This document shows, piece by piece, positions 1 through 12,850 of a stretch of 64,000 bases of DNA; position 1 is the first letter of the stretch, and each line of letters opens with the position of its first letter. This DNA comes from Polytrichum commune (taxonomy: Eukaryota > Streptophyta > Polytrichopsida > Polytrichales > Polytrichaceae), in contig OX485803.1 in NCBI GenBank assembly GCA_950295325.1, positions 52,405,554-52,469,553 of the forward strand, written 5' to 3'. Below the pieces are notes generated by a model. The model was given only the letters and a program-made list of their open reading frames with translations, had not been told where the DNA came from and ran no database searches. A program made the translations under genes and the position numbers.

Positions 1-810
1 AGTAATGCATCCCACCTAACCCCCCCCCCCACCCAACAAGACTATCACACCGAAATATTGTGGTTTCTCTAAATATATGTATCCACCCTACCAAGGGAAA
101 AAAAAAAAAAAAAAAAAAAAAAAACCAAAACTATTAAATCCGCCAACCAACATCACACACTAAATCCTACATTCATAAAAATTCTCATAAACACATTTAG
201 AATCACCTACTCATACTACTCATCCCCACTAACTTGTACAATATAGCTCACTACAAAGCCACAACATGGCTCCATGGGCCATGCCAAATCCTCACAATAG
301 CTAGGCTTAGGCCTAGCCAACCCAACCAACTACAACGCAACCCTCTAAGCAATACACTAGGCTAGATTGACAACACAAAAAAAACAACACCGCCACTATC
401 CTAATAATCAACCACAAGGACTGGACCACACAAAATCCACCACTATACCAACACAGGTGCAAGCATCGAAAGTAAACCAAAAAAGTGCACCGGTATACTA
501 AAACCATAATTGTTTTGGTCAAAGGCCTAAAAGTAGTAGCAAAGCGTTGTTTAAATTATACTTCTTTTCATGATGACCTTTGTTGTTGTGTTGAATACTC
601 AAATGTAGAAAATCAAGTTGAGATCTTCAATACTTATCATTAAAAGTGATGCTCAAAAGCAAATGGTTGAGTCTGGTTTTGGACGTAGATTTCATGACAT
701 CAACTATTTTGAAGTTGGAATTTTCTTTCATATTTCATGAATTATATATCTACTTGAGGGCATCATCACAAGACTTTGTGGAAAACCATTAATTTTATGT
801 AATTTTATCG
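1..810. other. AT-rich non-coding stretch
   Basis: No gene is recognised. There is a poly-C run near position 21 and a poly-A run at about 101-124. The short open frames have no family resemblance and look like chance. Confidence 0.6.
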
Positions 811-1075
811 CACTTTAAACAAATTTTAGACATTCACTTGTTCAATATCACCTACTTGGACACCACTATAATGTCTACTAAAATATGTAGATTTTTCTTG
901 GAAATTATTTTGTCATCATAATTTTCTTGGCTTTGTAAATCAATATGAGTTTAAAATGTTTAATTTTTTTCTTCACAAAATTCAAAGTTGGTGTATAGTT
1001 TTGAATCACTTTCGTTGAACACTAGGCATGGAACAAGAGTTGTCTACTTTACCGTGCTTGCACCCACATGCATAT
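811..1075 (+). repeat. Dispersed repeat R2, copy 1
   Basis: This stretch aligns along its length with 60600-60845 in the same orientation. Shared words include TCACTTGTTCAA, AAAATATGTAGA and CAAGAGTTGTC..ACTTTACC. Two diverged copies in one window indicate an interspersed repeat. No termini, target duplications or coding content were found, so the class is unknown. Confidence 0.55.
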
Positions 1076-3986
1076 GTCCACATTCTAGCAACAATCCCAC
1101 CACACTCGTTTATATATGCCTTAACACTTGGTTAGCCAATATACTATCAACAATTAGAAACCTCAACCACATCCATATTTGTATCCACAACCAATATATA
1201 ACCCCTGGGCCCACATAGACCCCACAAAACCTAAAATCCAACCTACACAAAATATACAACATATACATAGACAAGTACCCCATCAAACCAACTCCACCAG
1301 AATATAACGTCAAAATATCTCATTCTTGAATAAAATTCCCCAGAAGTACAAATGACACAAGAACAAACCTTAGAAATCGACTACCAAATGAATATGAACA
1401 CACCTACCCATTAGAATTGAACCCCCGACAATGCATCCACACAAAGAGATCCCTTACCCCGCCCCCTCCACCAAACATTTGAAGGCCATGTAGTAGCAAC
1501 ACCACATGCTCATGAGCTACAACCCCGACCAAAACCTTTGCATAGCATAAATATTACCAACCTATCAAAATAACCTAAGAACATAACTTAATGCTATACT
1601 TCTAGCCATCCAAGGCATACAAGGCACACGACTAGACACATGTTTTTACGGATAGACTCAATAGCATATTTAAATAAACAACCACATTAGACACCCATAG
1701 TCACAACTCCACCACCTAGACAAACTCTCGATTGCTGCTATAGCTAACCAAATATATTGAACTAAAAAAAAATCCCAATAGTAAGAGCACACATCATGAC
1801 ATTGGCAATGAAATAATTGACACATTAGCTAATGTTGGCGCAAAAAAAATACAAAAATACTCATACCCCGCACAAACATACTACACACCCTTATTGGTTC
1901 ATGGGCTCACCGTCCACTATGCATGATGAGGTAATTCAAAACTTGCACACCTTCATAAACAAAGAACACATGGTTAGAGAAACCACCATGGCCAAACATG
2001 AATTCACATATGTCGGCATGTGGGTATCCAAAGAGCAAATCAACCACAAGCTCTCAAACTTATTTCGGAAAGCACATGGCATACGTAATACACAACTAAA
2101 CCCTAGCTCAAATTATGATGCATGGGAAAACACAAAAACAACATATATTGGCCATTCATACACATCAACCCCAATTGGGCACTTGTATTTAGAAATTTGG
2201 ATATGACAAAACTAGGGAAACACTTAGGGAGGACTTAAAAGGTGATCCCTGTTTCGTCTAGGTGTCTCATATAAGATATATTCGGACAAACATAAGGTCA
2301 TGTCATGTTATTTTGGATGTTAGAGTCACAATTCATTCAATTTAACACATAGATTTCAAAATCAGTCAGTCACAATTATGCATTTTGTGATAATTACTTG
2401 ACCTCACACTATTTTCTTAGACAATAATTTGGAAGTGATTTCATTTTAATTGAACCAAGTGTGGTGCTCAAGCATATGCACAACCATCGACAATAGTCTT
2501 GCATAAAGTATTCCATTTTAGTATTTTTATCAAAGCCAAGGGCATTTTGATGTAGTTGACTACCTTCAAGGGGTTCCATCTACAACAAACATTTATAATA
2601 TGCAATTATACTACAATGACACATAATGGAAATTAGTTCTTTTGAAAATGTATCAACACACTAAGATGATTGTACTTCTCAAGATCTCATCCCTAAGCAT
2701 TGAATGTTTTTTTAAAGAATATTAATGAGGGATTTGGATTAATTTCATCTATCATATAACCTTGTGAGGTCATTCAAAGTTAGATACTCGAGGCAATCTT
2801 ACATCGTGTAATCAATTCTCAATACTTTTCTCAAACAATTAGTTTCAAGTTATTCTCCCTAACTCATTAGACCTCAATGGATTTTCTTAGATTACATGAT
2901 CTCTTTCATTTGACAATCAATTTGCTAGCAAGAATTTCCCTTACTTGATTTAGTAGGCAATTATATATCTTGGACAACTTTGGTAATACTTAGTAGTTTA
3001 CTCACTTTCAGGCAATCACATCTTTATCCTTGGAAAGATTTCATCTTAACAACAAATTATTGATTGAAATTACTCTCCAACAAGTAATTCTTCAGAGTTG
3101 AATTTTTATTCAAATAATTCAATCACAAAGTTTTCCAAGGTAACATATAGTGGTTATGTGAATCAATCACATCACTTACTCAAATTGAATTTCTCTTAAA
3201 ACATTGATTGAGTAACTTCCAACGAATCACAAACAATTGGCATGAAAGTATAGATATGATTAACAATAGATTTTCTCTCCCGTGATTGCCACTTACAAAC
3301 TTTTTATTGATTGTCACACAACCATAGTCTCAACTACAGAGATTAATCAACGTCACTTTGCTTTCAAATAATGTGATAAATTGATACAAAGTCCTTTATG
3401 TAGACGATAGCTTAAAGAATTATTCCTTATTACAAAGAACATAACCACTAGTCCTCTCAACTAGGTTAAATTGATACAAAAGAGGACCAATCCTTGATCC
3501 TTAATACATTATAAGATAATTGGCCTCTAAAAATATTGTTTCTAGATCTATCTCATGAAAAATAAACACACACCACTACTCTTTTTTCCATCTCAGTTTG
3601 TACATTTCTTAGGGCTACAGCCTTTCCTATCAAACCATAGTGTTTTAGAATCTTAATTTCTTTGTCTCCTAGGCTATAGCCTAAAGTTTGGCAAATGTTA
3701 ATTAGGTTTGTAATTTATTTTAATCTAAATTCACATTGTTTTCTCATTGAAACAAAATATCCAAAATTTTAACTCCACAAGCAATTAATCCCATCAACAA
3801 CAAAGACACATGGCCCCACCTCATGTCTAAATGTACAAGCACAATATATAAATGGTCTAATAATATCTAGACACAACAAATAGCGCATCTCATAGTCCAA
3901 CACACTCCAAGCCAACATTTAAACAAGGTTTTATACACTAATGAATGCCGGAACCACAAATGACAAACCATTATACTCAACCATAT
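1076..3986. other. AT-rich stretch, no gene recognised
   Basis: The longest open frame (1832-2206, plus, 124 codons) has no recognisable domain and an ordinary AT-rich composition. I treat it as chance or an old unrecognised transposon remnant. The rest is low in GC with no clear terminal repeats. Confidence 0.5.
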
Positions 3987-5050
3987 TGTGAGGCCAAACC
4001 ACCCACCCTTAAGCGTCCTAGTCCGGGTGAGGGAATGGGGATCACATTCATGTTCACATAACTCCCTCTACCAACTTCGTAAAAACCTACTTCATTTCCC
4101 ATCAACTCTTGCACACCAATTTATTCCATAATAAGATTACAAGCATTGAAAAATGCTCTTCTCTATTTATTCCCTCCTTCCTACACTAATTACGAACCAA
4201 CCCTAGAATCCCTAATCAGCTAGCCCACCATCTAAGTGACTTAGTGCCCTTGGCACTTCCCCATACCTGGCCGTGCTCACCATTGGCCCCATAACGGCCC
4301 ATAACCGGTCTCATACCCGGCCTTATACCCGGTATCATACCCGGTCTCCACATCAGTAGTTCTCCCAGCCCTAGGCCTGAATCAGTCTCCCTCCTGGCCT
4401 TAAGCCCTCCTCGGCAGCAATCTCAGCTGGAATCCTACATCAGTCGCCCTCCTGGCCTTAAGCCTTCGCGGCAGCAATCTCAGCTGGAATCCTACATCAG
4501 TAGCGCAACCGGCTAAGCCTGAATCAGTCGCCCTCCTGGCCTTAAGCCTTCGCGGCAGCAATCTTAGATGGAATCCTAGATCAGTAGCGCAACCGGCTAA
4601 AGCCTGAATCAGTCGCCCTCCTGGCCTTAGGCCTTCCTCGGCAGCAATCTCAGCTGGAATCCCACATCAGTAGCGCAACCGGCTAAGCCTGAATCAGTCG
4701 CCCTCCTGGCCTTAGGCCTTCCTCGGCAGCAATCTCAGCTGGAATCCTAGATCAGTAGCGCAACTGGCTAAAGCCTGAATCAGTCGCCCTCCTGGCCTTA
4801 GGCCTTCCTTGGCAGCAATCTCAGCTGGAATCCAACAATCGGTAGCGCAACCGGCTAAGTCTTAATCAGTAGCCCTCCCGACCCAAAACCATAGAAAATG
4901 TAGCTCAACCAAACTTGGAAGAACCTTGAATCCTTAGCTCTTCCGAGCTCCTCGAGCTCCTCCCCCGCTCCACACACACACACAAAAAAAAGACACCTAA
5001 AAAACCAAGAGGGCTTAACCCCTCACCTCTCTCCTACTTAGTAGGAACTT
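3987..5050 (+). mobile_element. GC-rich repeat block, forward copy (LTR-like, unassigned)
   Basis: The block opens with TGTGAGGCC and resembles the reverse complement of the sequence ending at 8537. Both carry a CGTC.TAGTCCGGGTGA word about 25 bases in and, further on, CAAGCATT..AAAAT..TCTT. It is much richer in GC than its flanks and holds the 85-bp tandem repeat. The TG start and composition suggest an old LTR, but no reading frame, primer site or target duplication supports a family. It could also be one arm of a foldback element. Confidence 0.35.
4351..4880 (+). repeat. 85-bp tandem repeat, about 6 units
   Basis: Units begin ATCAGTAGCGCAACCGGCTA and end CAGCTGGAATCC. Starts are at about 4351, 4438 (a half-length unit), 4496, 4580, 4666, 4751 and 4838 (partial). 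Full units are 84-87 bp. Just upstream (4300-4345) there is a shorter CATACCCGGT-type repeat. Units are GC-rich (CCTGGCCTTAGGCCTTCC) and differ at only a few positions, so the expansion is fairly recent. No open frame runs through it. Confidence 0.85.
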
Positions 5051-6560
5051 ATCTTATCCACTAAACCCTCACCCCCTAAACCAACACAATAGGTCCCAAT
5101 TCAAACACTTAAACCCAAGGACCTTCCCCTTGCTTCATCAAACACTACTCACTTAACCAAAACACTCCCTAATGCCACTAAGCTTCTAATTAACCACACA
5201 AAATAAGCCTAAGGCCTAAAACATAACTCCACACCAAGCCTCACTCTTTTTAATACTTTTAATTGTTTCAATAACAACTTCAAATGCAATTCTAAGTAAA
5301 TTCTAAACATAAAACAAATATGAGCAACCATTTTGGGCTCGTACATATCACACCAGCTACTCCCATGTATGTAACAACCTACCATGCCAATGCCTACCAA
5401 AACTCCAACTAGATATACAATGTGCATTGGGAGCTCAAAACCAAATCTAAACTCCCATAGCCCCATTCCCCCTCACTAACCATAAAATTCATCGAAATCA
5501 CACACTGCCACGATTGATATCCATAAACGGCCCGTGAAAACAAACACATAAGATGTGCCCCACTATTTAATGTACTAAAACAAGAACGATGGAACGTTAA
5601 CCCCCTCGTTACCATTATAGTAGGAGTTTGCATAGCAATACATAAACATTCCATCACAAAACTAAATGATCTCCACATACATGAATCTGGCGCAAAAAAT
5701 CTAATGAAATCCATACAACAAGATGTCATAAAATACCTCACAAACCTCGTATTCAACAAGCGGAAACTAGAACAAAATCAAGCCCTAGTGGCACCGCCAC
5801 CATAACCAACCTCCCCCCCCCCCCCCCTTGTTCCCTACTCTTGCATATTGGGTTAGCCAAGATCAATATAAGAAAATCAGGCTCCCATTCACATTGGTGC
5901 ACAATAACACTGATAATTCTTTTTCTTTCCTTTTCTTACGTATTTGAGTTTGAAATGTAATGTTTGAAATAGAATGTTATAGGCAATCTATGACTTTCAC
6001 TTCAAGACTTCAAAAGATTCACCTTGGCTCCAAAGACAACAAGCTCAACTCTTGTGTTCATCATTGAATATTGTGGTTAGTTTTTTTCTATGATTTAAAA
6101 TAACCAAAACTTATGGTAAATACTCTCAATGAAGGCTTGATTGGCGTCTCTTATAGAAATCTATCAAATTACAATTCATTAATTAGACAACAAGGTTGCT
6201 ATTTCACTCTATACTTCCTTTAGGATTCCTCTCATGTCCTCAATTTCATTAACACATTCAATTTTGTCTTTAGGTTGTGGTCTATAAGTTTCCATTTTGT
6301 TATGGTAAAGTGTAATAAGAGTCTTTGGTAATCATGATCTTTTGAGTGTGACATTTTTTATTTTTTTATTTTTTTATTTATAACCATTGGCCAATGCATC
6401 TTCAAATCACAACAAGTTCCTTCATTAATTGGTGAATATTATTTCCAATGCAAGATAAGTTTGTTATTCATTACTTCTAACATTGAATTATTACTTTCAA
6501 TAATGCAATTAATAGCTAAGGCCAAGATCAAGCTATAGTTTTGATAACCTTGCTCAACTT
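5051..6560. other. No gene recognised
   Basis: AT-rich sequence with a poly-C run near 5812-5827. A minus-strand open frame at 5409-5759 (116 codons) matches no family I know and has no supporting context. Confidence 0.5.
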
Positions 6561-6591
6561 GCAACAACAAAAACAACAACAACAACAACAA

Positions 6592-6633
<42 letters not shown>

Positions 6634-6634
6634 C
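6561..6634 (+). repeat. (CAA)n microsatellite
   Basis: Nearly perfect CAA trinucleotide tract with two AAAACAA interruptions. It makes a spurious poly-Gln frame on the plus strand and poly-Leu on the minus strand. Nothing around it looks coding. Confidence 0.95.
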
Positions 6635-7170
6635 GCTTGGGGCAACACACAAGACCACAACTAATATGGTTAGCCTACATTTCATTCTCAAAGATCAAAG
6701 TTCCTAGACTAGGTATCAATCTAAGATTCCTACCAACCCTAGGACAACTCCTGCCTAGATAATCATGATAAACTAGAGTTTGTCCTATCATTATGTGAGC
6801 CCAAAAGCATGTGCCCACATGTGTTTTAAGTTTAGAACTGATTCAAGAACCGAGTTGGATTTATTATTATCTTATGAAAACATAAAAATAGTGATGTTCA
6901 TTAGAGTAGGTCATACTTAAGTTAATAGCGGGGTTGGGGACTGGGTTTTATTAATGGAATTAGTTGTGGGGGTAGCTGGTTTAGGCGTTGAGTGAGTTAT
7001 TAGAATTTGAAGAAAATAAAAAGGACAATTCAATTAACTTAACTACCGGATTGTTCAAAAGGTTCAAGTGGCCGAGACAAGTAAATTGTTAGGTTTGGGC
7101 TAGGTTCGTGGTGGATTAGGCTTAGGCCTTTACTGGTTTTGGGCCTTGGTTCGGTTGGTTTAAGGGGGGG
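6635..7170. other. No gene recognised
   Basis: Intergenic sequence that becomes GC-richer toward the next block. I see nothing in it. Confidence 0.5.
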
Positions 7171-8537
7171 GGTCTCCTTCCCTTGTGGATGAGTACCGGG
7201 ATCTCCGGATCCCTGGCTAGGGGTCCCCTGGATGCAGAGGCAACCTCGGAAAGAAATCTCTTCGGGTTGCAGGAGGCAGAGTGTGGAGAGACGAAGGAAT
7301 GGGCAGCGGCAGCTGCATTGGAAGAAGGAGGTATGCGCAGCTATGAGGCAGCAAGGGATTTTTCTGCGAGCTAGGAGGAGAGGGATGAGTTTCTTGAGAG
7401 ACCACTGTCATGAGTATGAGGTGAACAAAAGAGGAAGAAGGAGAGTACCTGCACTGGTGGAACAACCTCGTCCCAGGTGAATGCGCTTACTGCTGAATCA
7501 TAAGGGTTGACTTGAATGCATACTGCCCTTGCGGCAGTAGGGGATGGGCACATCTCCGGATGCTTTCTGAAGCAATGTGGGGAGGGATCCTGCGCATTAG
7601 GTTGGAAGGATTAATTCGGCAAGTGCTGGGAGGTCTGATCCTCAGCTGGGAAATTGGGATAATCAGGTGTGAAGGCGCAGTCTGAATCAAAGTGTATCGA
7701 GATGCTTTCAGTAGCGGAAGGGGGTTGAATACTCTGCTAGAAATTGCTTAGTTGACTGGAGTGAAGCAGTGAAATTTGAAGGCATTCAGCCAAAGGCCAA
7801 GGCAGAATTGAGCAGCCAGCTGCCGAATGCTGGAAATGCGTTCTTGGATTCGAGGAATTGGTGCCAGGGCAGCCTATTCACGATCGCATTTACTAAAGGC
7901 ACTCAAGCTGAGATGGGTGGGCTGGTTACAGAGGTTTTCTCCTCGAGGAATTGAGAACATGGGAGTTCGGTTGCTAGGATCCTGGCGGAGGGAAGGGTTT
8001 AAGGCAACCTGCCAGGGGACTGAGAGGTAACCGGTGGTTGGTACTGGGCAGCAGGGGCTTACAGGGTGGCGAGGAGCTCCAACGACCGAGACTTAATACG
8101 GTAGAGCCAACAGCAAGCTGCTGGGGCCGGGGATGGCTTGGAGATCTAATTGGCATTAGGGTCTTAATAGGCTAAGGTAGGATGTTAAGCTAGAGTTTAA
8201 GTGGTTAATCTTTTTTGTTAGGGAATGAATAGAATTAATGAAGCTTGGCAAGCCTCTTGTGTAATTGAGGGTGTTGAATGCTTCTAGGGAATGGTTAGAA
8301 TAGTCATTGGCTCTTTGCTATAGGGTGGAAAACTTGTGGGAAGGACCATCACCAGAGCAAGGAGTATTTCTAAATGCTTGAGCCTGGTGTTCTTTGAATT
8401 AAAGTGTGGGTTTGGAGATTTACAGTGGAAGTATCGGATCCCTTGTGCAAATCATTGTATGTGGTCAGTTAACCATGTGTAAGCCATAGGCCTTCACCCG
8501 GACTACGACGCATAAGGGTAGGGGTTTAGGGCTCACA
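7171..8537 (-). mobile_element. GC-rich repeat block, inverted copy (LTR-like, unassigned)
   Basis: Read on the minus strand it starts TGTGAGCCC at 8537 and resembles the forward block at 3987 over roughly the first 180-200 bases. Beyond that the two are GC-rich but poorly alignable. The many short open frames at 7180-8156, on both strands and overlapping, are a by-product of high GC; none has a recognisable domain. It is probably an LTR or transposon arm of the same family, old and broken. Confidence 0.35.
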
Positions 8538-9885
8538 CATTACCATAAATGACAACTCTCAATCTATCATCCCCACAATTATTCAATTGATCATAATTCT
8601 ATTCTCATCATCCTTTAGTTGGTAAGAGAGTTTGTTAAATTCAACTCATTATAGACACACCACCATAATTACAGTCCTTTCTTTCACTATAATCACAAAT
8701 TTCATAACATGATCCATCATGTTCTTCACCTTTCACAAGCCTCGACCATTGTCAAGTGGCCTCTCTCTCTCAGACAAACCCTTGACCTTCTCTTTCTCTA
8801 ACACTTTACTTGCATTTCACATGACTTAATTATCCTCAAGTGGTTCCTCTCCCAAGTAATCCTTGGTAACTCTCATATTTTCCCTATCGCATAGTAACTT
8901 TCTCTCAATCTTAGTCCACAACAGTCTCTCTCTTTTCACCTTCATTTGATTAACTCCTTACTTGCTCCATCCTAATCACTCAAATCTCTCTCTTTGAGCA
9001 ATGGCAAGCTATAGTTACTCAACAATATGTATCAACACCTTCCTCGGCCAATAGTTTTACATTTGCTCTTAAGCTTCAAGTGTTGGGTTGACACTTAGCC
9101 AATACTTTTACTCATTTACTTGTAGATTGATTCAATATGATTGTCCTCAATATAGAGCATTATTCATTTATAGAAATGATTAACTTTTTTTTTCCACATA
9201 TGATCATAAATTTTTGTCAATTTCAATTTGCTCTTGATTCTTACTAGACAAATATTCTCACAAACTCACATTGTTTGCAACTTCAATCAATGTGTATCAA
9301 TTTCATATCTACCACACTTAGACAAAGTCACTCACGATTTTCATTCACTCAATCAACTAAAACTCATTTGCAAGGCAATTGTTCACGATCCATACACCAA
9401 GAAGATAGTTTAACTGGACATTGACAACTTCTACTTCACATGAATTCAAATTCAATAACAAGCTTTCTCACAAAGCTACAATCCCACAATCCATGTGGTG
9501 ATTGCTAATTGTATATTGAATATAGTCGAATCATTGACCTCACATAATCTTTGTGTCGAGGGAGACAAGACCTTAAGTTTAACTATGCACTCACAACTGA
9601 TCAAAGAAATGTTTATCTTGCTCCGCCTCCCTCTACCTCATGGTGAGGGGGATGATGACAATTCTAACCAACTAAGGGGGTTCTAAACCCATGATTAAAG
9701 TTCTAACCGCTTAGTTAAATTGCTTTCATCCATTTAAGTACAAATTCCATCAAAATATCACTAAAATGCTCGTAATGAAACTACTAACCTAAAAATTTGA
9801 CTCATTATTTGAGCGATGTTAATGTGCTCATGCAATTTCTATTATCTTGTCAAACATCTATATTTGCTAAAAATTTAAAAATATC
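8538..9885. other. AT-rich stretch, no gene recognised
   Basis: Pyrimidine-rich, AT-rich sequence with scattered TCTCTCTC tracts. No domain-bearing frame and no clear repeat ends were found. Confidence 0.5.
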
Positions 9886-9895
9886 CCATATTAGG

Positions 9896-10525
9896 CGCAC
9901 TCACCTTAGGGCCACTTCACACACGAGCCAAGAGCCATGACCATGAAATTGTCAAAGCCCAAAAGAAAGTGTCCAAAGGTCGTCCCAAGGCACCTCCAAA
10001 ATCACGTAGTGTGGTCACGGACCCTCAAGTGTAGTGTGAAATCATATGTGACCGGGGATTCTTAACTAAATGCTATTTCAATGAATTTCTATTCATGCGG
10101 GTCCTCACACATGTTAAAATAGAATATATCAACGGTTGCGGGTGTTCGGAGTGCCATGGTCTCCTGGTTTTGTGTAAGACCTACCTCCAAAAGGTGGTTT
10201 TTGAAAATAATCGAGTGACCATGAAACATGATCCATTCGATGCCATGTAGGAATCCATGTAGACTTTACATCCATCTTGCATTCACATACTCCGTTGGTC
10301 CCTCAAGCATAGTGTGAAGTAGCGAACTTGGACCGGCTCCGCCTTTTCCACCAATGAGAGTGCTTGAAGTGTAATGGTCACGGGCTCTCAGTCTCGTGTG
10401 TGAAGTGGCCCTTTAGTGTGAGAGAACTGAGAGTTTGGTTGAGATCAAAGCCTCATGCAGACAAAACCCTCATAAAAAGAAAAGCTCGGTCCCAAGTTCC
10501 ATGGGAGGGGAAGCTTCATGAGGCG
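9896..10525 (+). mobile_element. Non-autonomous DNA element with 10-bp flanking duplication
   Basis: Flanked by identical 10-mers CCATATTAGG at 9886-9895 and 10526-10535. Inside, 9902-9950 is an inverted copy of about 10365-10425; both carry GGGCCACTTCACACACGAG. A second internal pair is direct: CCCTCAAG..TAGTGTGAA at about 10020 and 10300. There is no transposase frame. A 9-10 bp duplication with long inverted repeats fits a Mutator-type MITE. The inverted repeat ends about 100 bp before the right duplication, so the true right end may be inside. Confidence 0.55.
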
Positions 10526-10535
10526 CCATATTAGG

Positions 10536-11029
10536 AGACTAGGCCTATATTAGGAACTCACACACATTAATTGTCATCATGTATGCTTAAAAACAGTCAC
10601 TCATAAATGTCCTAATTTAGTATCATTATTCCACCAAACTTGCCTTTTCCTGTATTATCCATAAATAGTCATTATCCATTCCCCTTTTTTGATACTTTGT
10701 AGAATTACACTTGCTCATTAACACCTACAGAGTTTCAACCAAAGGCTATGTAATCTCAATTTATACATATTTATTTACTTTGGAACCAAACATTGTTGAC
10801 ATGGAGTTCACCAAGTTTTTTCAAGTTACCGACTCTATGGATGTGAACTTTGAATCAATATCAACGAGTGTGCTTCACAAAAGTTTTTGCGTCCTAGACT
10901 TGAAATCTTTAATCTTATAGCACATGGCCAATGTGTCTTACTACGTGGAAAAATCTTGGGCATGTATGGGTTAAGTCAAATACTTACTTAAGGTAGACAA
11001 GTCTTAAGTGGCTCATTTTCTTCATCGGA
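10536..11029. other. No gene recognised
   Basis: AT-rich sequence. A 69-codon plus-strand frame at 10711-10920 has no recognisable family. Confidence 0.5.
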
Positions 11030-11345
11030 CCCATAGGTTTGATTGGTATGTGGTTTGATGAGGATCAAAGAGCAAACATCAAAAAAATACATGTTAAAAA
11101 GATATTGGACAATGTTTTCAAATATCAACAATTACTCTGCACTCGACATTGAACGCAATTTATGTATCTAGTTAAAAAAAAAAGCAACAAACATGCACTT
11201 CCCATAACCATAACTAAATCAAGATAGGTTTGATTTTCAATCCAGTTCTTGCAGATGTTGCATCGAAGATTTGCTAATGCAACACAAGTTTTGTTGTGTA
11301 AACCTAACCAGTAGACATTGGAGAGTATGGAAAACAAACCAAACA
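11030..11345 (+). repeat. Repeat R1, long form
   Basis: Contains the R1 head (GGTATGTGGTTTGATGAGGA, then a CAAAAAAATACATGTTAAAA variant of the core) followed by a tail including AGATTTGCTAATGCAACA. The whole stretch matches the reverse complement of 54870-55200. Other R1 copies in the window share the head but not this tail, so there are at least two sub-families. Confidence 0.6.
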
Positions 11346-11355
11346 ATACCCACAT

Positions 11356-11572
11356 CAAGGCTTGGGGAGAACCGGTGGTCAGTTACAGATGAACCGGTTG
11401 AGTTAAAAAAATGACCGGTTGAAGTTGGAGACTTCAGGAGAATTACCGATCATTTTAGAGGAATCTATAGAATATACCTCAAATAAATGAAAGCAAAACC
11501 GGAAGATGATGTCAACATGTAACCAGTTGGATTTAGAATCACTAGGATCTTGACCGACTAAGGTAGAAATAC
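11356..11572 (-). mobile_element. hAT-like MITE, inverted copy
   Basis: Reverse-oriented member of the family at 14731, 16872 and 57227. It starts CAAGGCTTGGGGAGAACCGG and carries the reverse complements of the shared words (CCGGTT boxes, CCTCAAATAAAT). The outer end near 11572 has drifted and no target duplication is clear. Confidence 0.65.
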
Positions 11573-12499
11573 TATAACCCGTTAACTACCCTCTAGCCGT
11601 GCACTAGATCGCGTCATAATGGTGAAGTGCCATTTCTAAAACCGATCATGGCTCGGCTGCAACTTCAATGCGTGCACACTTAGTGTAGCCAATGGGAGTC
11701 AAGTGTTAATGTACTCGTGAGGTAACCGATCTAGGCGATGTCCTGTATGGAAATGCGGATTACCGTGTTTGGTGTAGGGAGAATCTAGTGAACGAGTAGG
11801 GGATTGGACAACTTTCCACTTTGGAAAATTGTAGCATTTTTTTTGTATAAGGCAGAAAAACATGAGACAACTTGCATTCTTCATGAATCCTTCTCGCCTA
11901 TCTTGGAAAATCATCTCATGATTGTCGGACCAGATCTTTAATACGAATCACCTTATTTTCATGGGTTATGGTATCTCTACCTTACATATGCCCAAAAACT
12001 TCCGGGGCACTGACCCAAATACCTTATACAAGAACCGTACCATTGGAAAACTTCATACTTGTTGGACTTGTCAGAAGGCTGATGGAAATCCAATTCTGAG
12101 AACGTGGCTATTATATAGAAGATGGTGCACAATTGCAAATGGTTCATAAAAAGCCGGGAGTGGTTGTGACCTCAATTATTCAACCTCCTCAATCATATGT
12201 GCATGCTGCCCTCACTCAGGCAAAGAACATCACAATTATGTACCAATACCAATCTTGTAAGGTGTCACACTTGTTCTCTCTTCTTGGTTATAAGGTATAT
12301 ATTGCAGGCCTTTAAGAACAGACACTCCCAACTCCAAATACACGTTCGTTTGGTTTGTTGCATGGGATTGCGAATTGTCTCATCGCAATTGTGAGTCATG
12401 AAGATCGTCGTTTCATGTGTCAAAATCAGAGTTGAGATGTAGAAATTAGAAGAGGTCAAAGTGAAGTCTTCTTTCTTTTCATGCGATCACATAAACTCT
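11573..12499. other. No gene recognised
   Basis: Short overlapping frames on both strands (11699-12394) show no domain. Nothing further is seen. Confidence 0.45.
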
Positions 12500-12600
12500 T
12501 GTAATCATGTGCACTGTTGAAGTTAGAATGGTGTTTGTATTTTGAACACATATTCCAATCTCATCATAGCACATGTCTTCTTGGTGTTTTTTTAGCCTTG
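12500..12600 (-). repeat. Repeat R1, inverted fragment
   Basis: The reverse complement shows the R1 core words GACATGTG, GAGATTGGA and TGTTCAAAAT. No ends are defined. Confidence 0.45.
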
Positions 12601-12639
12601 ATATGTATGAACATCTAGATACATGTATTTGCACAAGAC

Positions 12640-12850
12640 TAGTGTTTGATTATACCTACTGTGGGCCTTTTGTGGTCACTCCTCTTAAGATTTGGGATCA
12701 TTACATTTGAGTGGTATTTGGGAAGACTTATAATTAAGCACGGACACCAATATAAGACACGTGTCTTATATGCTAAGATTCAATCATGCGCTCAATACAT
12801 ATACATCATTCTATATTCAATATTTACCATAATTTAGAGTTCATGCTATA
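12640..12850 (+). repeat. Repeat R1, forward fragment
   Basis: Carries GAGTGGTATTTGGGA, then ACGGACACCAATA and a diverged CATGCGCTCAA. This is the order of words typical of R1. Confidence 0.45.

Noticed and set aside
1400-1520. tRNA-like GGTTCAATTC box on the minus strand
   Set aside because: The distance to the only A-box-like word is about 80 bases and the arms do not pair as a tRNA; too weak for a tRNA or SINE call.
4351-4880. CRISPR-like array
   Set aside because: Units are contiguous 85-bp tandem copies without unique spacers, in a plant nuclear context.
6439-6762. Poly-Leu and poly-Gln open frames
   Set aside because: They are translations of the (CAA)n microsatellite; the flanks have no coding features.
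7180-8156. Cluster of open frames on both strands in a GC-rich block
   Set aside because: Overlapping frames in all directions with no domain are expected from high GC; the block is a repeat.
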